Part shown: positions 9,780 to 20,749 of the stretch, piece by piece
Numbering within the stretch: position 1 is the first letter of the stretch
Layout of the letters: each line of letters starts with the position of its first letter
Origin: Eublepharis macularius
Taxonomy: Eukaryota > Chordata > Lepidosauria > Squamata > Eublepharidae
Assembly: GCF_028583425.1 (NCBI RefSeq)
Contig: NC_072793.1
Span: 171,035,681 to 171,099,680, forward strand
Length of the DNA stretch: 64,000 nucleotides
Reading direction: 5' to 3'
Notes under the pieces: generated by a model
Database searches by the model: none
What the model was told of the DNA's origin: nothing
The model's input: the letters and a program-made list of their open reading frames with translations, nothing else
Made by a program: the position numbers and the translations under genes

Positions 9780-10190
9780 GCCACCTGAAAATTCTTTCCA
9801 CGTTCTGAGCATTCTCTCAGGTGTGGATTCTCTGAGGTTAGCCTGCTCCTCCCACTGAATCTCTTTTCTCACTCCAAATCTGACCATGGGTTCTGCCCTG
9901 TGTGAACTCACTAATGAGCAGGACAGAATTTTTACATAATAAAGTCTGAGTATTTACATGGTTTCCTCCCTGTACATATTACTTGATGGCTGATTCCGCA
10001 CACGTTGGATAATGCACTTTCAATGCACTTTATCAATTGTTTGAGGTGGATTTTTTGTTCTGCACATGAAAAAATCCGTTCCAAATGATCTATAAAGAGG
10101 ATTGGGAGTGCATTATCCAACGTGTGCGGAATCACTCGATGTCTTACTGGATCTCTGGACTTACTAAAGCTTTCCCTGCACTCTGAACAT
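9780..10190 (-). pseudogene. Eroded zinc fingers 3' of the gene A stop codon
   Basis: Directly beyond the gene A stop, the minus strand still encodes finger-like pieces in shifted frames: [18 protein letters not shown], then further out CTGRKPCKYSDF and VHTGQNP. The gene A frame enters a TAA where an HTGEQPYKC linker is expected, so a small deletion there probably shortened a once longer array. The relic is split by a foldback MITE at 9989-10133. Confidence 0.65.
9989..10133. mobile_element. Foldback MITE inside the eroded finger array
   Basis: Near-perfect terminal inverted repeats (TGATTCCGCACACGTTGGAT and its complement) lie around a short centre. The flanking octamers ACTTGATG (9981-9988) and ACTCGATG (10134-10141) match 7 of 8, which suggests an 8-bp duplication of hAT type. 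Inserted after this part of the finger array had stopped being useful or as part of its loss. Confidence 0.75.
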
Positions 10191-11146
10191 TTATATGGTT
10201 GCTCCTGTATGTGTTCTTTGATGTGAATTTAGGGTGGTGCTCCAAATGAAGTTCTTTCCACAATCCAAGCATTTGAATGTTTTCTCCGCTGCATGAGCAC
10301 GCTGATGCTTAATGAGAGTTGATCGATCGCAGAAACTCTTGGGACAATCTGAGCATTTAAATGGTTTCTCTCCAGTGTGAACTCTTTGGTGTCTTTTAAG
10401 GTTTGAGTTTTTACTGAAGTTCTTTCCACACTCGGAGCAGGTATATGGTTTCTCGCCCGTGTGCATTCTCTGATGGGAAGTAAGATCTATCCTCTGGATA
10501 AAGCTCTTTCCACACTCCAAGCAAGTATACGGTTTCTCCCCCGTGTGGATTCTTTGATGGCGAATAAGCTTTGCCCGCTGGAAGAATCTCTTTCCGCACT
10601 CGGAGCATTTAAACGGTTTGTCTCCAGTGTGGATTCTCTGATGACCAATCAGTTCCGTTTTGTCTCTACATCCTTTCCCACACTCCAAGCAAATATATGG
10701 TTTCTCCCCTGTGTGGACTGCTTGGTGTCTGCTCAGTTTTTCCCTTTGACTGAAGCTCTTTCCACACTCCAGGCAAGCATACGGTTTCTCCCCTGTGTGA
10801 ATTACCTGATGCCTGATCAGGTTTGCCTTCTGGCAGAAACTCTTCCCGCACTCAGAGCATTTAAAAGGTTTTTCCCCTGTGTGGATTATCCAGTGGAGAT
10901 AAAGGCTTGATTTACGAAGGAAGACTTTCCCACACACAGGGCACTGACTCCGTTCTTTACCTGCAACCGTTTTGCCTTGCAATGGGATTTCACGGAAGTC
11001 CCCACCTGGAGAAATGGAGGATTCATTCCCCCTTTCCTGCTTTATTTTCATTTTTCTCCTCTGTCGTTCCCCCGCTTCAGATCTGCCTCTTCTCAACATC
11101 TCCCTAAGTGGCTCCCCCTCGTTCTCACTCTTCCAACCATCTCCCA
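10191..11146 (-). CDS. Gene A exon 5: nine-finger exon
   Basis: The acceptor is TTTTGTTGCAG followed by TGGGAGATGG; the leading TG completes a codon begun by the KRAB exon. After a charged spacer come nine C2H2 units with HTGEKP-type linkers. Apparent helix positions -1, 2, 3, 6 are RSSL, QANR, QEKR, DTEG, QAKR, QIDS, KSNR, DSTK and WTTS. The eighth linker is unusual (HAAEKTFKC). All Cys and His ligands are present in all nine. The exon stops at THTGATI, just where a tenth finger would begin; relics of further fingers lie downstream. Confidence 0.9.
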
Positions 11147-12126
11147 CTGCAACAAAAGAAAAAACTAGTAAGAATCCAGAGGAGAAATGAAATCTGAAGT
11201 CATGAAATAGAAATAAATCTATTAGTTCCTGCTGCAGGCGACACACAGACTAGACATTTCCATAGGTACAAGGATTTCCACTCACAGAGTGCAAGCTTCA
11301 CACCTTCGCTCCTTCCTGAAGGCCCAAAAGCCTCCCTGAAATTCTGAGAAGGTTCCCCCAGAAAAAGATGGGGGGGGGCATTTCAGGCTGCCCCAGGAGG
11401 AAAGAAGAAAGGAAATTAGCCACCAGCGAGCAGGAATCCTTGTGTCTGTGGAAATGTTGGTTCAGATCCAACCCAATTCATTGATTTGTTTTTCCATTTA
11501 TACCCAGACACTCTTTGAAAGAGCCTCAAAAATGGAAAAAGAAATCTTGCCACGTATCATGGCAGGTTCCTGGAGAGGCAGCATAAATATTTACAAAACA
11601 AATAAACTTGCTAAACAACAATATACTTTTTATTCATGCTATTCAGACAGACGGCGCGGTGCAATCTATAAAGCACCGGACTTAGACTGTAATGGATTCA
11701 AGTTCAGCTTAGCTTTGCATCTAACATCTCTTCTTAACAGGAAGTAGAGCTGCAGAGACCACGGAAAGCCACGGCTAACCAAAGAAGACTACATTGGGCT
11801 CTGTAGACCCTGAGCAACTTCTTGTGTTAAGTAAGTTCTGCTCATCCATAGACATCCCCGTTTGGGCCTAGTGAAGCTTAAGACACCACTCTGTAACTTC
11901 TAAACAAAACTTCCAAAGCAGTTCACTATTCGCCAGCAATCATCTAAACATCTTAACTGAAAATGTTAAAATACAAATCCAGATCCTAAGTAAACAAAAG
12001 CGCAAAAGAAAACCGCACTCCAGTAGTGCCTTAAAGACTAATAAAATTTAAGAACTGATTTTGTTCATCTTTGAGATGCCACTGGACTCCTGATTCATTT
12101 TCTGGCTACAGATCAGTAATAATAGT

Positions 12127-12178
<52 letters not shown>

Positions 12179-15100
12179 GTGTGCTTATATTCTGCCCTTC
12201 TGGACAGATTAGTGCCTACTCAGAGCAGCGAACAAAATCAGTGTTGTTATTATCACCTTGAATAGAGGCTTAGAAAACAATCTTAAGCGGGTCTACTCAG
12301 AAGCGGTCTGATGTTAATCAATGGGGCATACTCCCAAGAAAGTGTTTTCAGGATTGCAGCCTTAGTATGCGGAAGTGGGCAGCTAATGCTTTCAAGGCAG
12401 GAAGGGAAATCACATCGCTGGGTAAATAACATCCCACCAAGCCTCTGTCGAGAGATCTGAATGGCCCAGACTAGCTTAAACTTGTCTGGAAGTGAAGCAG
12501 GGTTGGCCCTGGTGAGTACTTGGGTGGGAAACCACCAAGGGAGACAGGGGTTGCTCTGCAAAGACAAGCAATGGCAAACCACCTCTGCCCATCTCTGGCC
12601 TTGAAAACCCTTCAGGGGTTGTCATAAGTCAGTTGCACATTTATGGTAATAATTAAGTCACGATCAAAGGGAAAATAATAATTCAGACTCTATCAAAGGG
12701 TCAGAACATGGAGCACTGTGTGCAGTTCTGGAGGCCTGTCTAGAGGAGCCACATTGACCCCAATTGCCTACATTGGTTCAGGTTTCCAAGATCCTACAGG
12801 CCTAGATTTGGCCTGACACCCTGGGAGTGGAACGTGCAGCTCAGTTAATTAATTGCACCTGTGAGCTGTTGCCCAGGGAAGGCGACCTTGAGTGACGAGG
12901 GAGTCTTGGCTCCGCAGGCGCTCCTCCTCAGTTCTCAGGCTAGTGACGCTGATTGCAAGTGTGCCTTTGATTGGCTGACAATCATAGAAAAGACGGCTCC
13001 TCTCTGTTCTGACCACCACGCTTCACGCTCTCACTGAGACTTCGTTGGACGATCCTATGCTATTCCATCAGCATGTGAGAGACTTTGCTCCATGCCAGGC
13101 CTGAGATGCTTGTACCTGCCTGGCATGGTTTATGGACTTTGTGAGTATGAGCCTCAAGCCTCTTCAGAGAAATGCAAGTTAGCAAGCTTATGTTTTTAGT
13201 CAGTTAGCTTTATTAAAGAATAGGCAAGCTTTGTTATTTTAATGCCTTTTGCTTGTGCCTTAACAGAGTGGTTCCTGCACCCTGCACGCACTCTTCCAAG
13301 TTAATAAAACGTCTATTATATATAAGCCTTGTGTCTTGAGTGTCTGACCAACTGTGTGCAAGATTCCCCCAGAGAAAAGAACCCGGAGACTAGTGAGTCA
13401 CAAAGTAAAACGGGCAGTTCACCCTCCCAGGAGGCCTGCTAGGAGTCTGGGCGGCTGTTATCAGCACTTGGAACGGTGGGCAGGAGGGTGGCAACCCCCT
13501 AGACAAGGCCCCGCTTCAAAAAGGATGTGGACAAGGATGATCAGGGGTCTGGAGACTCAGCCCTACGAGGAAAGGCTGAGGGCCTTGGGAATGTTTAGTT
13601 TGGAGGAGGTTGAGGGGGGGGACATGAATATTTGAAAGGCTGTCATTTGGAGGAGGGCAAGGAGCTGTTCCAGTTGGCAGCAGAAGGTAGGACCCGAAGC
13701 AACGGGCTTCAATTACATGCAGAAAGGTACCGGCTGGATATCAGGAAGAACTTTTTCACAGTCAGAGTAGTTCAAAGGTGGAATCAGCTGCCTAGGGAGG
13801 TGGTGAGCTCCCCTTCGATGAGAGTTTTCAAAAAGAATCTGGATGAATACTTGTCAGAGATGCTTTAGGCTGATCCTGCACTGGGCAGGGGGTTGGACTA
13901 GATGGTCTGTACGGCCCCCTTCCAACTCTGTGATTCTGTGACTGTAGCCCTTGTGGCTTGAGGGTAGTGCACAAGCTAAACGTGTGGCCAAACTCAAAGA
14001 AGGCCACATGTGCAAGGACAAGGCCTCACAGAAGAGTCCTTTTGCCACACTGGTGTCATTTTGAAATGTTCTAATGGGCGACGATTCATTCATTGCATTT
14101 AGAGAATGCCTTTCTTCCACCATGCATGGAGCTGAGCATTCCCATTCAGACTGGCTTAGCTTCAGCAGGGTGGCCACATCATTTGCCTTCAGGTGTCTGA
14201 GCAAGGAACACATGTGCCTTCTGCTGCGCCAGACCCTTGGTCTAGAAGGGTTAGAACACTGTTGTCTCCTGCTAGAGGCTTTCTGGGCGTCTCGTTCATT
14301 CACATCACCTAATACCTGGGGACCGAACCAAAGCCCCCTACTTAAATGAACCTGCCTTTTTTATTTTTCATCTTTTCAAGTAGAGATGCTGGGAATTGGA
14401 CGTGGGACATGTTCTGCCATGAAGCCACAACTCATTTGTAGCCCTAGAGAGGTTCCATCCCCAACCAACAGCACCTCTGATTCACTTTGACAGCCTGCAT
14501 AGAGTCCTTCCTTGATCAGAGGAACCATCTCTCCGAGATCTACTTTCTGGATATTTTAAAGGTGCACATTGTTTTATGCCATCTTAAAAGGCTTGTTTTG
14601 TTTTTATAATGATGACTGAAGATCCTATGGGATTAGTTTTACTTGGAAGACCCTTTAAGCAGGACTTTGGAAAAGCAGCATATAAATTTTCTAACACTGC
14701 CCCAATGGACTTAGACTGGAGTAACTCTGCTTAGCATTATACAGTAAATAATAACTTCTTCACCAACTACAACTACTGAGGGGAAGACAGTCAGTGTGGT
14801 GTAGTGGTTAGAGCGTCAGATTAGATCTGAACAATCCAGGATCAATTTACCGCTCTTTCATGAAAACTCGCTAGGTGACCTTGGGGCAATCGCACCTTCT
14901 CTGTCTAACCTACATCACAAGGTTGTTGTGAGTATAAAATGGAGGAGAGGAAAACGAAGGAAGCCACTTTGGGTGCCCGTTTTAGGGGAAGGCAGGAAAT
15001 GAATAAAGTAAATACATAAGATGGAGCCTCACCTTGGCAGGACAAATTTGCAAAATTCTCCAGCATGACCTCCCAGTGCAGGTCCTTTTGGCCCGGATCC

Positions 15101-18100
15101 AGAAGAGCCCACTCCTCCTCCGTGAAATCCACAGACACCTCTTCAAACGTAACCAGACCCTGAAAGAAAGCATTCCCTTCCTCAGCGGTGATACCAAAAT
15201 TCTTCCCCTTCCAATTGTGTGCGTTTTCAAGGATGGCCGCCATCCCCTTCGGAACAGCCTCCAGAAAGAAGTGCGCAAGACTCCCAGCAGCTGGAAGAAC
15301 TGCAGTCTTGTACTCTTTCTAAAGGCTGTAGATGAAAGCTAATCTGTATCACCCCTGCTGCTTTTGGGAAGTAGCAGCTATAAGATGGGCAGCCGCCTGC
15401 TACTCTGCAGATTCCAGTGGAAGGGTCTGCCTGAGGAGGTCACGCAGGTTCCCACGCTTATTTGGGAGGGAATTTTTATAAAGGGGACTGCAGTAAAATG
15501 GAATGGCTCCGGAAGACACTTTTACAGTGCCACAAGGGCTATTATTTATGGCACTCCTTATTGTAGGCATTCTCTCATTCTTACTAAACTGGTTCCTGAT
15601 TTCTGTAATCTAATTGGTGCATTGCTTATGCTTGGCTATGCTTTATCCTTTTTTCATTGCACCGTTTCCTGACTTTGTAATCCAACGTCTCATACTCTTC
15701 CTATTGCATTGGCTTTAAATTTTGTAATCTGCCCAGTGAGATGTGTGGAAAATTTTCCAGAACAGAATATTTTCTGATACTATGCTTTTCCACGGTAAAT
15801 CCCCCCCCCCCCCCGGCCATGTAAATATTGTCTGTTTATCTATAGTTCTCAGGGCTGTTGTGCTGCCATCAATTATCTGGATGGGCCAAATGTAGGAAAT
15901 GAAGCATGGGCAAAACCCCCCTGTGCTTGTACATGGTTCAGGCTTGCACATGATGTGCTTGCTTCTTCTGCCAGCATTATTTAAACATTCAATTTATTTA
16001 TTTAAATTCTCCAATTTGAATTTCCTTGGAAAACCCACATCACCAAATTTGCTCGGAGCCTCGGTGAGTAAGGTAGCTAAATACAGTACATAAATCATAT
16101 AAAGATTTTCTAACAGCGTTCTGGTTTTAGTGGCTTTGTCTGTGTCCTGTTTTGGTGCCTGCTGGTTTCATAGAATCACAGAGCTGGAAGGGGCCGTACA
16201 GACCATCTAGTCCAACCCCCTGCCCAATGCAGGCACAGCCTAAAGCATCCCAGACAATTATTCGCCCAGCTGCTCATTCCCTAAGAAGCCTATTCCATGG
16301 CTGAATTACTCTAAACATGAAGAAGTTTTTCCTAATGTCCAGCCAGTACCTTCCCTCCTGTAGTTTAAACCCCTTGTTTCCAGTTCTATCCTCTTTTGCC
16401 AACAGAAGCTCCCGTCCCTCCTCTAAGGGACAGCATTTTAAATATTTAAAGAAAGCCTCACTGAATGATGGAAAAGGCGGGGATATCAATACATGAAGGA
16501 AGAAATAAAGAAACGGTCATGAAGGCATGGTTATTGTGGGTTGTCTGAAAACATGCAATCCGTCATGGATAGCATGGGAAGCAAAGGGCAGATTTTTGCC
16601 AGGCCAAGGGACATAAGGGTGGGGACAGAGGCACCCAGACTAGCTAGCTGCTGTACTTCCTCTCCCCAGTGATTCCCCTGCCCCTTACCTGATCTGTTTG
16701 CACAGAAGATGTGTCCATGAGACCACCAAGAAGGGGGGGCGTTGTATGTTTTTCGGACATCATACCACTGCCTGTGAGGGACACAAGGATACTTAAATAT
16801 AAGTTTAAACTGTAAGTTCTTTCTCTGAAAAAAATCCCTTCACTCTCTCTCTCTGTTTGTTGGCTCTTGGGTATAACATAGGAAAAGGCATTCTTGCCAG
16901 CTTGTGTATCTGTTTCAAAAGCCTTCAAACCACACGGCTGTCCTCGCATCCTGTGGCTGCAAATGACACAGTGATCAGCAGCCAGGATTAGACGCAAGTG
17001 TAAAGGAGAAGCAGCATTGTGTAGTGGTTAGAGTGGCAGACTAGGATCTGGGCGACCCAGGTTTGAACTCCACTTCGGAAGCTTGTGGTTAACCGAGGTC
17101 TAGTCACACTTTTGTAGCCTAAGCTACCTCACAGGGTTGTTGTAAGGCTAAAACGAAGGAGAAGAGAATGATATCAGCCCCTTTGGGAAGAAAGTCAGAG
17201 AATAAAACAAGAACGTAAATAAACAACTTCAAATCCCATTAATCTATCTGTGAAATTAGGAATTGTTTTGCCATAATGTACATAAACTAGACTGGTCTTT
17301 CAGAGGAACAAAATATTTTGATAAAGTGTGAGAAGATTCCCCCTCACACTGAAATGGGGTGGGGGACATAAAAGCTGGCCATGAATTTTAGGCACAAAAG
17401 ACAAACAAACCAAGTGGAAACATCCTATTAATCCTTACCCAGAGAGGCATCCCCATGGTCACCCTCGGGCACGACGGCTCTGGAAATCAACTTCTGCCTG
17501 GTGTCTACCACGCCCGCCTCTGCCACAATGGAATGAGTGGCCCCTTCCACTAATAGGCCCTGCACCTGAAACAAAAGCAGGGTTTCCATGTAGGGCATGG
17601 ATTAGAAAAGAAGTGGTAGGAGGTTTGGAGTGTCTCCTCAGGTGATTTCAAGAAAGAAACTGGGAACTGATAGGAATTTTCAAGGTCTCCTCTCACATCT
17701 ATTCTGCTTTTTAGATAAAAATGTCCTCACCTGCTCTTCCTTCTTCTTGTCCTGTGCCTGACTCAAGAGGAAGCCTTCAGCCAGGGCCACGGCCTGGGAA
17801 CTGGTCTCTGGGCTGCAATCCCTGACCCAGCTCTCCATCTCCAGGGGCAGAATGGCCAGGAACTGCTCCAGAATCACCAGGTCCAGGATCTGCTTCTTGG
17901 TGCTTTGTTCCGGCTTCAGCCACTGACGGCAAAGTGTGTGGAGCTGGTTGCAAACCTTGCGGGGACCCTCAGCTTCCTCGTAACGGAATTGCCTAAAATT
18001 CTGGCACTGTACGTTGGAGCTAGTGTGGTCCTCTGCCGGCAATGTCTGCGGAGGGCTTTTGGCAAATTCATCATTGCTTCCAGCTCCGGTGGGATTGGGC

Positions 18101-18204
18101 CCTTTGCCTTCTTCAGGGCCACCCAAGTGTTTCTTTTCCATTTTCCATTCATGGTCCACAGCAGCCTCCAAAAGTGTCCAAAACCCGCCTTGATCTTCTG
18201 CCAT
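10191..18204 (-). CDS. Gene A: SCAN-KRAB-C2H2 zinc-finger protein, 9 fingers, five coding exons
   Basis: Predicted exons on the minus strand are 18204-17731, 17565-17439, 16771-16689, 15159-15033 and 11146-10191. Each intron has GT donor and AG acceptor and the phases (0, 1, 0, 1) join without a stop, giving 588 aa. Order: SCAN (about residues 69-152), a linker, KRAB-A box (229-270), a basic spacer, and nine C2H2 fingers (about 339-582). The protein should be a nuclear DNA-binding regulator: SCAN dimerises with other SCAN proteins, KRAB usually recruits the TRIM28 repressor complex, and the fingers read DNA. The KRAB-finger intron is 3.9 kb and full of repeats. No symbol is given because such genes turn over quickly and orthology cannot be read from sequence alone. 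Confidence 0.88.
12005..12112. repeat. Decayed palindromic short element
   Basis: Two short inverted arms, CCAGTAGTGCCTTAAAGAC and CATCTTTGAGATGCCACTGG, of the family seen at 38181. The hammerhead-like core is not recognisable. Confidence 0.5.
12115..12265 (-). mobile_element. SINE 3' fragment with (CAA)n tail
   Basis: The minus strand shows the SINE tail (GAGTAGGCACTAATC, then GAAGGGCAGAATATAAGC) ending in a run of TTG triplets (about 12130-12178 as CAA on the plus strand). Confidence 0.65.
12457..12650 (+). mobile_element. 5S-rRNA-derived SINE
   Basis: GGAAGTGAAGCAGGGTTGGC and GTGAGTACTTGGGTGGGAAA match the 5S internal control region, followed by GCAATGGCAAACCACCTCTG and TTGTCATAAGTCAGTTGC. 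Confidence 0.8.
12700..13935 (+). mobile_element. CR1 LINE 3' part, interrupted by a solo LTR
   Basis: CR1 ORF2 C-terminal coding and 3' end. Before the insertion it reads GTGTGCAGTTCTGGAGGCC; after it come CCGCTTCAAAAAGGATGTGG and the coding relics [15 protein letters not shown] and [19 protein letters not shown]. It ends with GGACTAGATGGTCTGTACGG and GATTCTGTGA, the usual CR1 3' end. Coding is broken. The middle 769 bp are a separate insertion. Confidence 0.85.
12737..13505 (+). mobile_element. Solo LTR inserted in CR1, 5-bp TSD (fossil)
   Basis: A 769-bp block with ends TGTCTAG and CTAGACA is flanked by AGGCC at 12732-12736 and 13506-13510 and cleanly interrupts a CR1 copy. It carries an AATAAA signal near its 3' part, as an LTR would, and no internal coding region. 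The 5-bp duplication and TG...CA ends fit an LTR element of Ty3/gypsy or ERV kind; the family is not assigned. It is younger than the CR1 copy that holds it. Confidence 0.75.
13936..14790. other. No gene recognised (gene A intron)
   Basis: Within the 3.9-kb intron between the KRAB and finger exons. Around 14380-14440 there is a SINE-like scrap (GAGATGCTGGGAATTGGAC); otherwise nothing is identified. Confidence 0.4.
14792..15018 (+). mobile_element. Sauria-like SINE next to the KRAB exon
   Basis: Head GTGTGGTGTAGTGGTTAGAG, body GGTGACCTTGGGGCAATC, then GAGTATAAAATGGAGGAGAG and tail AATAAAGTAAATA. Its end lies about 15 bp from the KRAB exon donor, in opposite orientation to the gene. Confidence 0.8.
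15033..15159 (-). CDS. Gene A exon 4: KRAB-A box
   Basis: Exactly 127 nt, the usual KRAB-A exon length, with acceptor CTTTCTTTCAG and donor CCAAG|GTGAGG. It reads [16 protein letters not shown], then [22 protein letters not shown] and MLEN, needed for TRIM28 binding in mammalian KRABs, are present. The usual LYR before the VM is LHW here, so co-repressor binding may be altered (inference). No KRAB-B box is seen. Confidence 0.9.
16165..16490 (-). mobile_element. CR1 LINE 3' end
   Basis: The left end reads CATAGAATCACAGAGCTGG and GACCATCTAGTCCAACCCCC, the reverse of a CR1 3' end. The minus strand encodes [20 protein letters not shown], a CR1 ORF2 C-terminal relic. 5'-truncated. Confidence 0.85.
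16689..16771 (-). CDS. Gene A exon 3: short linker exon
   Basis: 83 nt between CCCTCACAG acceptor and CAGATCAG|GTAAGG donor, encoding about 28 residues ending SSVQTDQ. Gene B has a homologous 80-nt exon ending TRQPDQ at the same place, which supports both. No domain is known to me. Confidence 0.75.
17008..17225 (+). mobile_element. Sauria-like SINE copy
   Basis: GCATTGTGTAGTGGTTAGAG head, GGGTTGTTGTAAGGCTAAAA body and an AATAAA-rich tail. Confidence 0.75.
17439..17565 (-). CDS. Gene A exon 2: linker exon after SCAN
   Basis: 127 nt with acceptor TTTTGTTTCAG and donor CTCTGG|GTAAGG, encoding [16 protein letters not shown] and ending [10 protein letters not shown]. Gene B has a homologous exon (115 nt, starting VQGALAGVALD). 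It is a low-complexity spacer between SCAN and KRAB. Confidence 0.75.
17731..18204 (-). CDS. Gene A exon 1 (coding): SCAN domain
   Basis: Starts ATGGCAGAAGATCAAGG and ends GAGCAG|GTGAGG, 158 codons, phase 0. SCAN runs from [17 protein letters not shown] through [16 protein letters not shown] to [15 protein letters not shown], the full helical dimerisation domain (about 84 aa). An acceptor TTTCTTGTAG lies 5 nt before the ATG, so a non-coding exon precedes it. The SCAN domain is an old domesticated retroelement capsid domain (established knowledge); here it is an ordinary host exon. Confidence 0.9.
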
Positions 18205-18389
18205 GGTCTCTACAAGAAAGCCCAGCTCAAGATTACATTGGTATGTAAGAAAGCATGAAAATACTGGTTAAAATATATATGAAGAGATGCAGAAGATTTT
18301 CAGACTTAGATCTGAGCTAAATTCAAAAAGCATGTTATTAAATATCCTATCAAATAATCTCAGAAAAAGAATAAGGAGACCTTTTCCGT

Positions 18390-18605
18390 TACATGGTGAC
18401 AGCAGCAAGAGCGCTATACGCAGTGAAATGGAAAGCAGATATGAGCCCTGATGTGTCAGAGTGGATAGATAAGATTCTTGAATATGCATCAATGGCCAAA
18501 TTGACTACTTATGTACATAATATACCAATAGCTGTATTCTGGGGGAAATGGAAGGATTTTTTTTACTACTTAGGCAAAAATGAAGAAGAATTATAAGGTA
18601 ACTTA
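18390..18605 (+). mobile_element. Old L1 LINE ORF2 C-terminal fragment
   Basis: Encodes TAARALYAVKWKADM and SEWIDKILEYASMAKLT, homologous to the end of the intact L1 ORF2 at 36000-36170 (TAAARLLYAQKWKVQ and YKLLYMAEMDKMT). 5'-truncated and from a different, older subfamily. Confidence 0.75.
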
Positions 18606-18926
18606 GTACAAAAATAAGATGATCAAACACAAGGAAATGACTAACCAAAGCAGTTGACATTAAAGTTTGTACAAGTATCCAAGGAGAGGGAAGAAGAGCT
18701 ATTACATAATTAAGCTTTGTTAATTACATAATTAAGCTTTGAGTTTCAACTTTAGGAGATGGAATATTGGTTTTATGTGTGTGTGTGTGTGGGGGGGGAC
18801 ACCTAATGCAGCCTCCCTGCTGGGGACGGTCCCCCTTTTCACCCATTCTTGGGTTCCCTTCCACAACAGCTTCTGCAACACCCCCAACCAGCCCCACTCT
18901 CCCCCTCCTTCATCCACTCACTGACA

Positions 18927-19120
18927 GGTTTGCCAACTCCCAAGTGGGGCCAAGGGATTTCCGAAATGATCTCCAGATGACAGAGATGAGTTCCTCTGGA
19001 GAAAATGCCTACTTTGGGCTCTGTGGCATTGTAACCCACTGAGGTCCCTGCCCTGTCCAAGCCTTCCCTTCCCTAGTTTTCATGGCCAAATCTCCAGGAA
19101 TGTCTCAACCCTATGACTGG
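18927..19120 (-). mobile_element. MITE of the GGTTGCCAACTCC family, reversed
   Basis: TTTGCCAACTCCCAAGTGGG at the left, TTCCTCTGGAGAAAATGCC inside and AAATCTCCAGGAATGTCTC near the right end. Confidence 0.7.
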
Positions 19121-19479
19121 CCACTCTCCATGCAAACCAGTTTGAAAACATTTCTGTTCTCTTCTAACTAAAAAGCCACCCCTTCCATTCAATCCTCCAT
19201 AAACAGACTGTAAGGATCGTCTAGCTTTGGAGAGAGAAGACTCCCTGACCTGTGTCTTTTGGAATAATATTGATGCGTTAACTGCACATGCCTTCTTCCT
19301 AACAGAGAAAATGGGAAGGGGCCCCATTTCCCCTTCCAGCCTGCACAAGCTTCCCTGCTTCGCCCTTTGTCTCCATGCACTGTCTGACCATCTCTCCAAC
19401 TGGGGGGGGGTCTCCCCTTCTTTTATTTTCCACCCACCCCCAGAGACTTCTCTGCATCCCAAAAGCACTTGTCACTCAC

Positions 19480-19700
19480 CAGAACCTGCATGCAAAGATC
19501 TCTTTTTCCCTCTAACTGGGGGGCGGGGAGAGCACCCCTTAAAAAGCCTCTCTAGGAACCCAGACTCGCTGGATAGCAGCCCCTTAAGAAGCCTCTCTAG
19601 GAACCCGAGCTCACTGGCTTTAACCGTTACGGCGGTTATCTCTGGAAAACCAAGAGCCTCTTGCCGGCGGTAGGAAGAGGCTGTGCGTGGAGCTGTTTTT
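19480..19700 (-). promoter_or_regulatory. Probable non-coding exon 1 and promoter of gene A
   Basis: The minus strand has a donor GGTTCTG|GTGAGTGACAAGTG at 19480, identical in context to gene B at 56012. The block upstream of it (GAAGCCTCTCTAGGAACCC twice, GGCTTTAACCGTTACG, AAAACCAAGAG) is also shared with gene B. I infer a short untranslated first exon. Start site and TATA are not identified. Confidence 0.6.
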
Positions 19701-19827
19701 GCACTTAGGCTCTCTCAGTTCAGATTGACTTTGTTGGATGAACTTTCTGTAACCTGGCAAAGCAAGAAAAATATACTATACCTGAAAAAAAATATACAAC
19801 TTGTAAAAGAAGGGGGAGATTCAGTAG

Positions 19828-19996
19828 TAGGGCTGCAAACTCTGGGGAGAGCAGGGTTTAGAGAGGGGAGGGACTTTAGCGAGCCCACCCTGCAAAGCAA
19901 CCATTTTCTCCAGGGGAACTGATCTCTCTCGTCTGGAGATCAGTCGTAATACCAGGGGGTGTCCAGGCCCCACCTGGTGGTTGGCAACCCTATGTG
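19828..19996 (+). mobile_element. MITE of the GGTTGCCAACTCC family
   Basis: TAGGGCTGCAAACTCTGGGG to CACCTGGTGGTTGGCAACCC, internally shortened. It sits just upstream of the gene A promoter block. Confidence 0.75.
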
Positions 19997-20027
19997 CCAG
20001 CAATTCAGCCTTGCTTAGACCCGCACT

Positions 20028-20165
20028 TCATAGAATCCTAGAGTTGGAAGGGGCCTTAAAGAGCATCTAGCCCAACCCCTACCCAATGAAGGAACAGCCT
20101 AAAAGCATCTCGTCCATCTGCTCCTTGAAGACTGTCAGCAAGGGGGAACCCACCACAGCCCTTGG
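20028..20165 (-). mobile_element. CR1 LINE 3' end fragment
   Basis: CATAGAATCCTAGAGTTGG and CATCTAGCCCAACCCCTACC are the reverse complement of a CR1 3' terminus. Confidence 0.75.
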
Positions 20166-20494
20166 CATCTGAGGGGAAAGCTAATATCTCTTCCCCAGGT
20201 ATTCAAGGAAGAAGTGCAAGGGAGTTCTCCAGAAGGTGGCATTCCTGACTGGGAGGTTCTCTCCTAACAAGACTCCCAATCTCAACTAGGGAAGGAATGC
20301 CTTGCGAAACCTCTCTGCTGCTGTCTCTCTTGGGAAAGGGGGCTACGTATGTATGGGTCTGTGCTATCATGCACTTTGCTGACATGAAGCGTCTGCTCGG
20401 ACTCTGAACCCACAGATGGGAATGGCAATACTTGGATTGACCCTGTAACTGATATTCAACTCCATGCTGCCCCTGGACAAGGAGGTTCCATTTA

Positions 20495-20745
20495 GCCAAA
20501 ATGGCTGCTAGTCACTGATGGATAGATCTATTCTTCATGGATCTGTGTAATCCCCCTAAGTCTCCTCTACTGAGCCTCCAGGACCTCATGGAGCAGTGCG
20601 TTCCACAAGCTAATCACACATTATATGGAGCAGTCCTTCCACAGGTCATGAGTGCTGATCAACGTTGGGGGTTCTAGTATTTTGGGTGCTGGAGAAAACA
20701 CCTCTCTATACTCACTTCCTCTATCTTCTCAGCCCTTCTTGTCCA
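20495..20745 (-). mobile_element. LINE 3' fragment, CR1/L3-like
   Basis: ATGGCTGCTAGTCACTGATG, GCGTTCCACAAGCTAATCAC and GGTTCTAGTATTTTGGGTGC form a familiar amniote LINE 3' block; a related copy lies at 41675-41840. The family is from memory. Confidence 0.5.
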
Positions 20746-20749
20746 ATTT

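Noticed and set aside
10461-10910. 149-codon plus frame opposite gene A fingers
   Set aside because: Mirror of the finger repeat; typical antisense shadow. The same holds for plus frames opposite genes B and C.
12071-12265. Frame with a long threonine run
   Set aside because: Encoded by the (CAA)n tail of a SINE.
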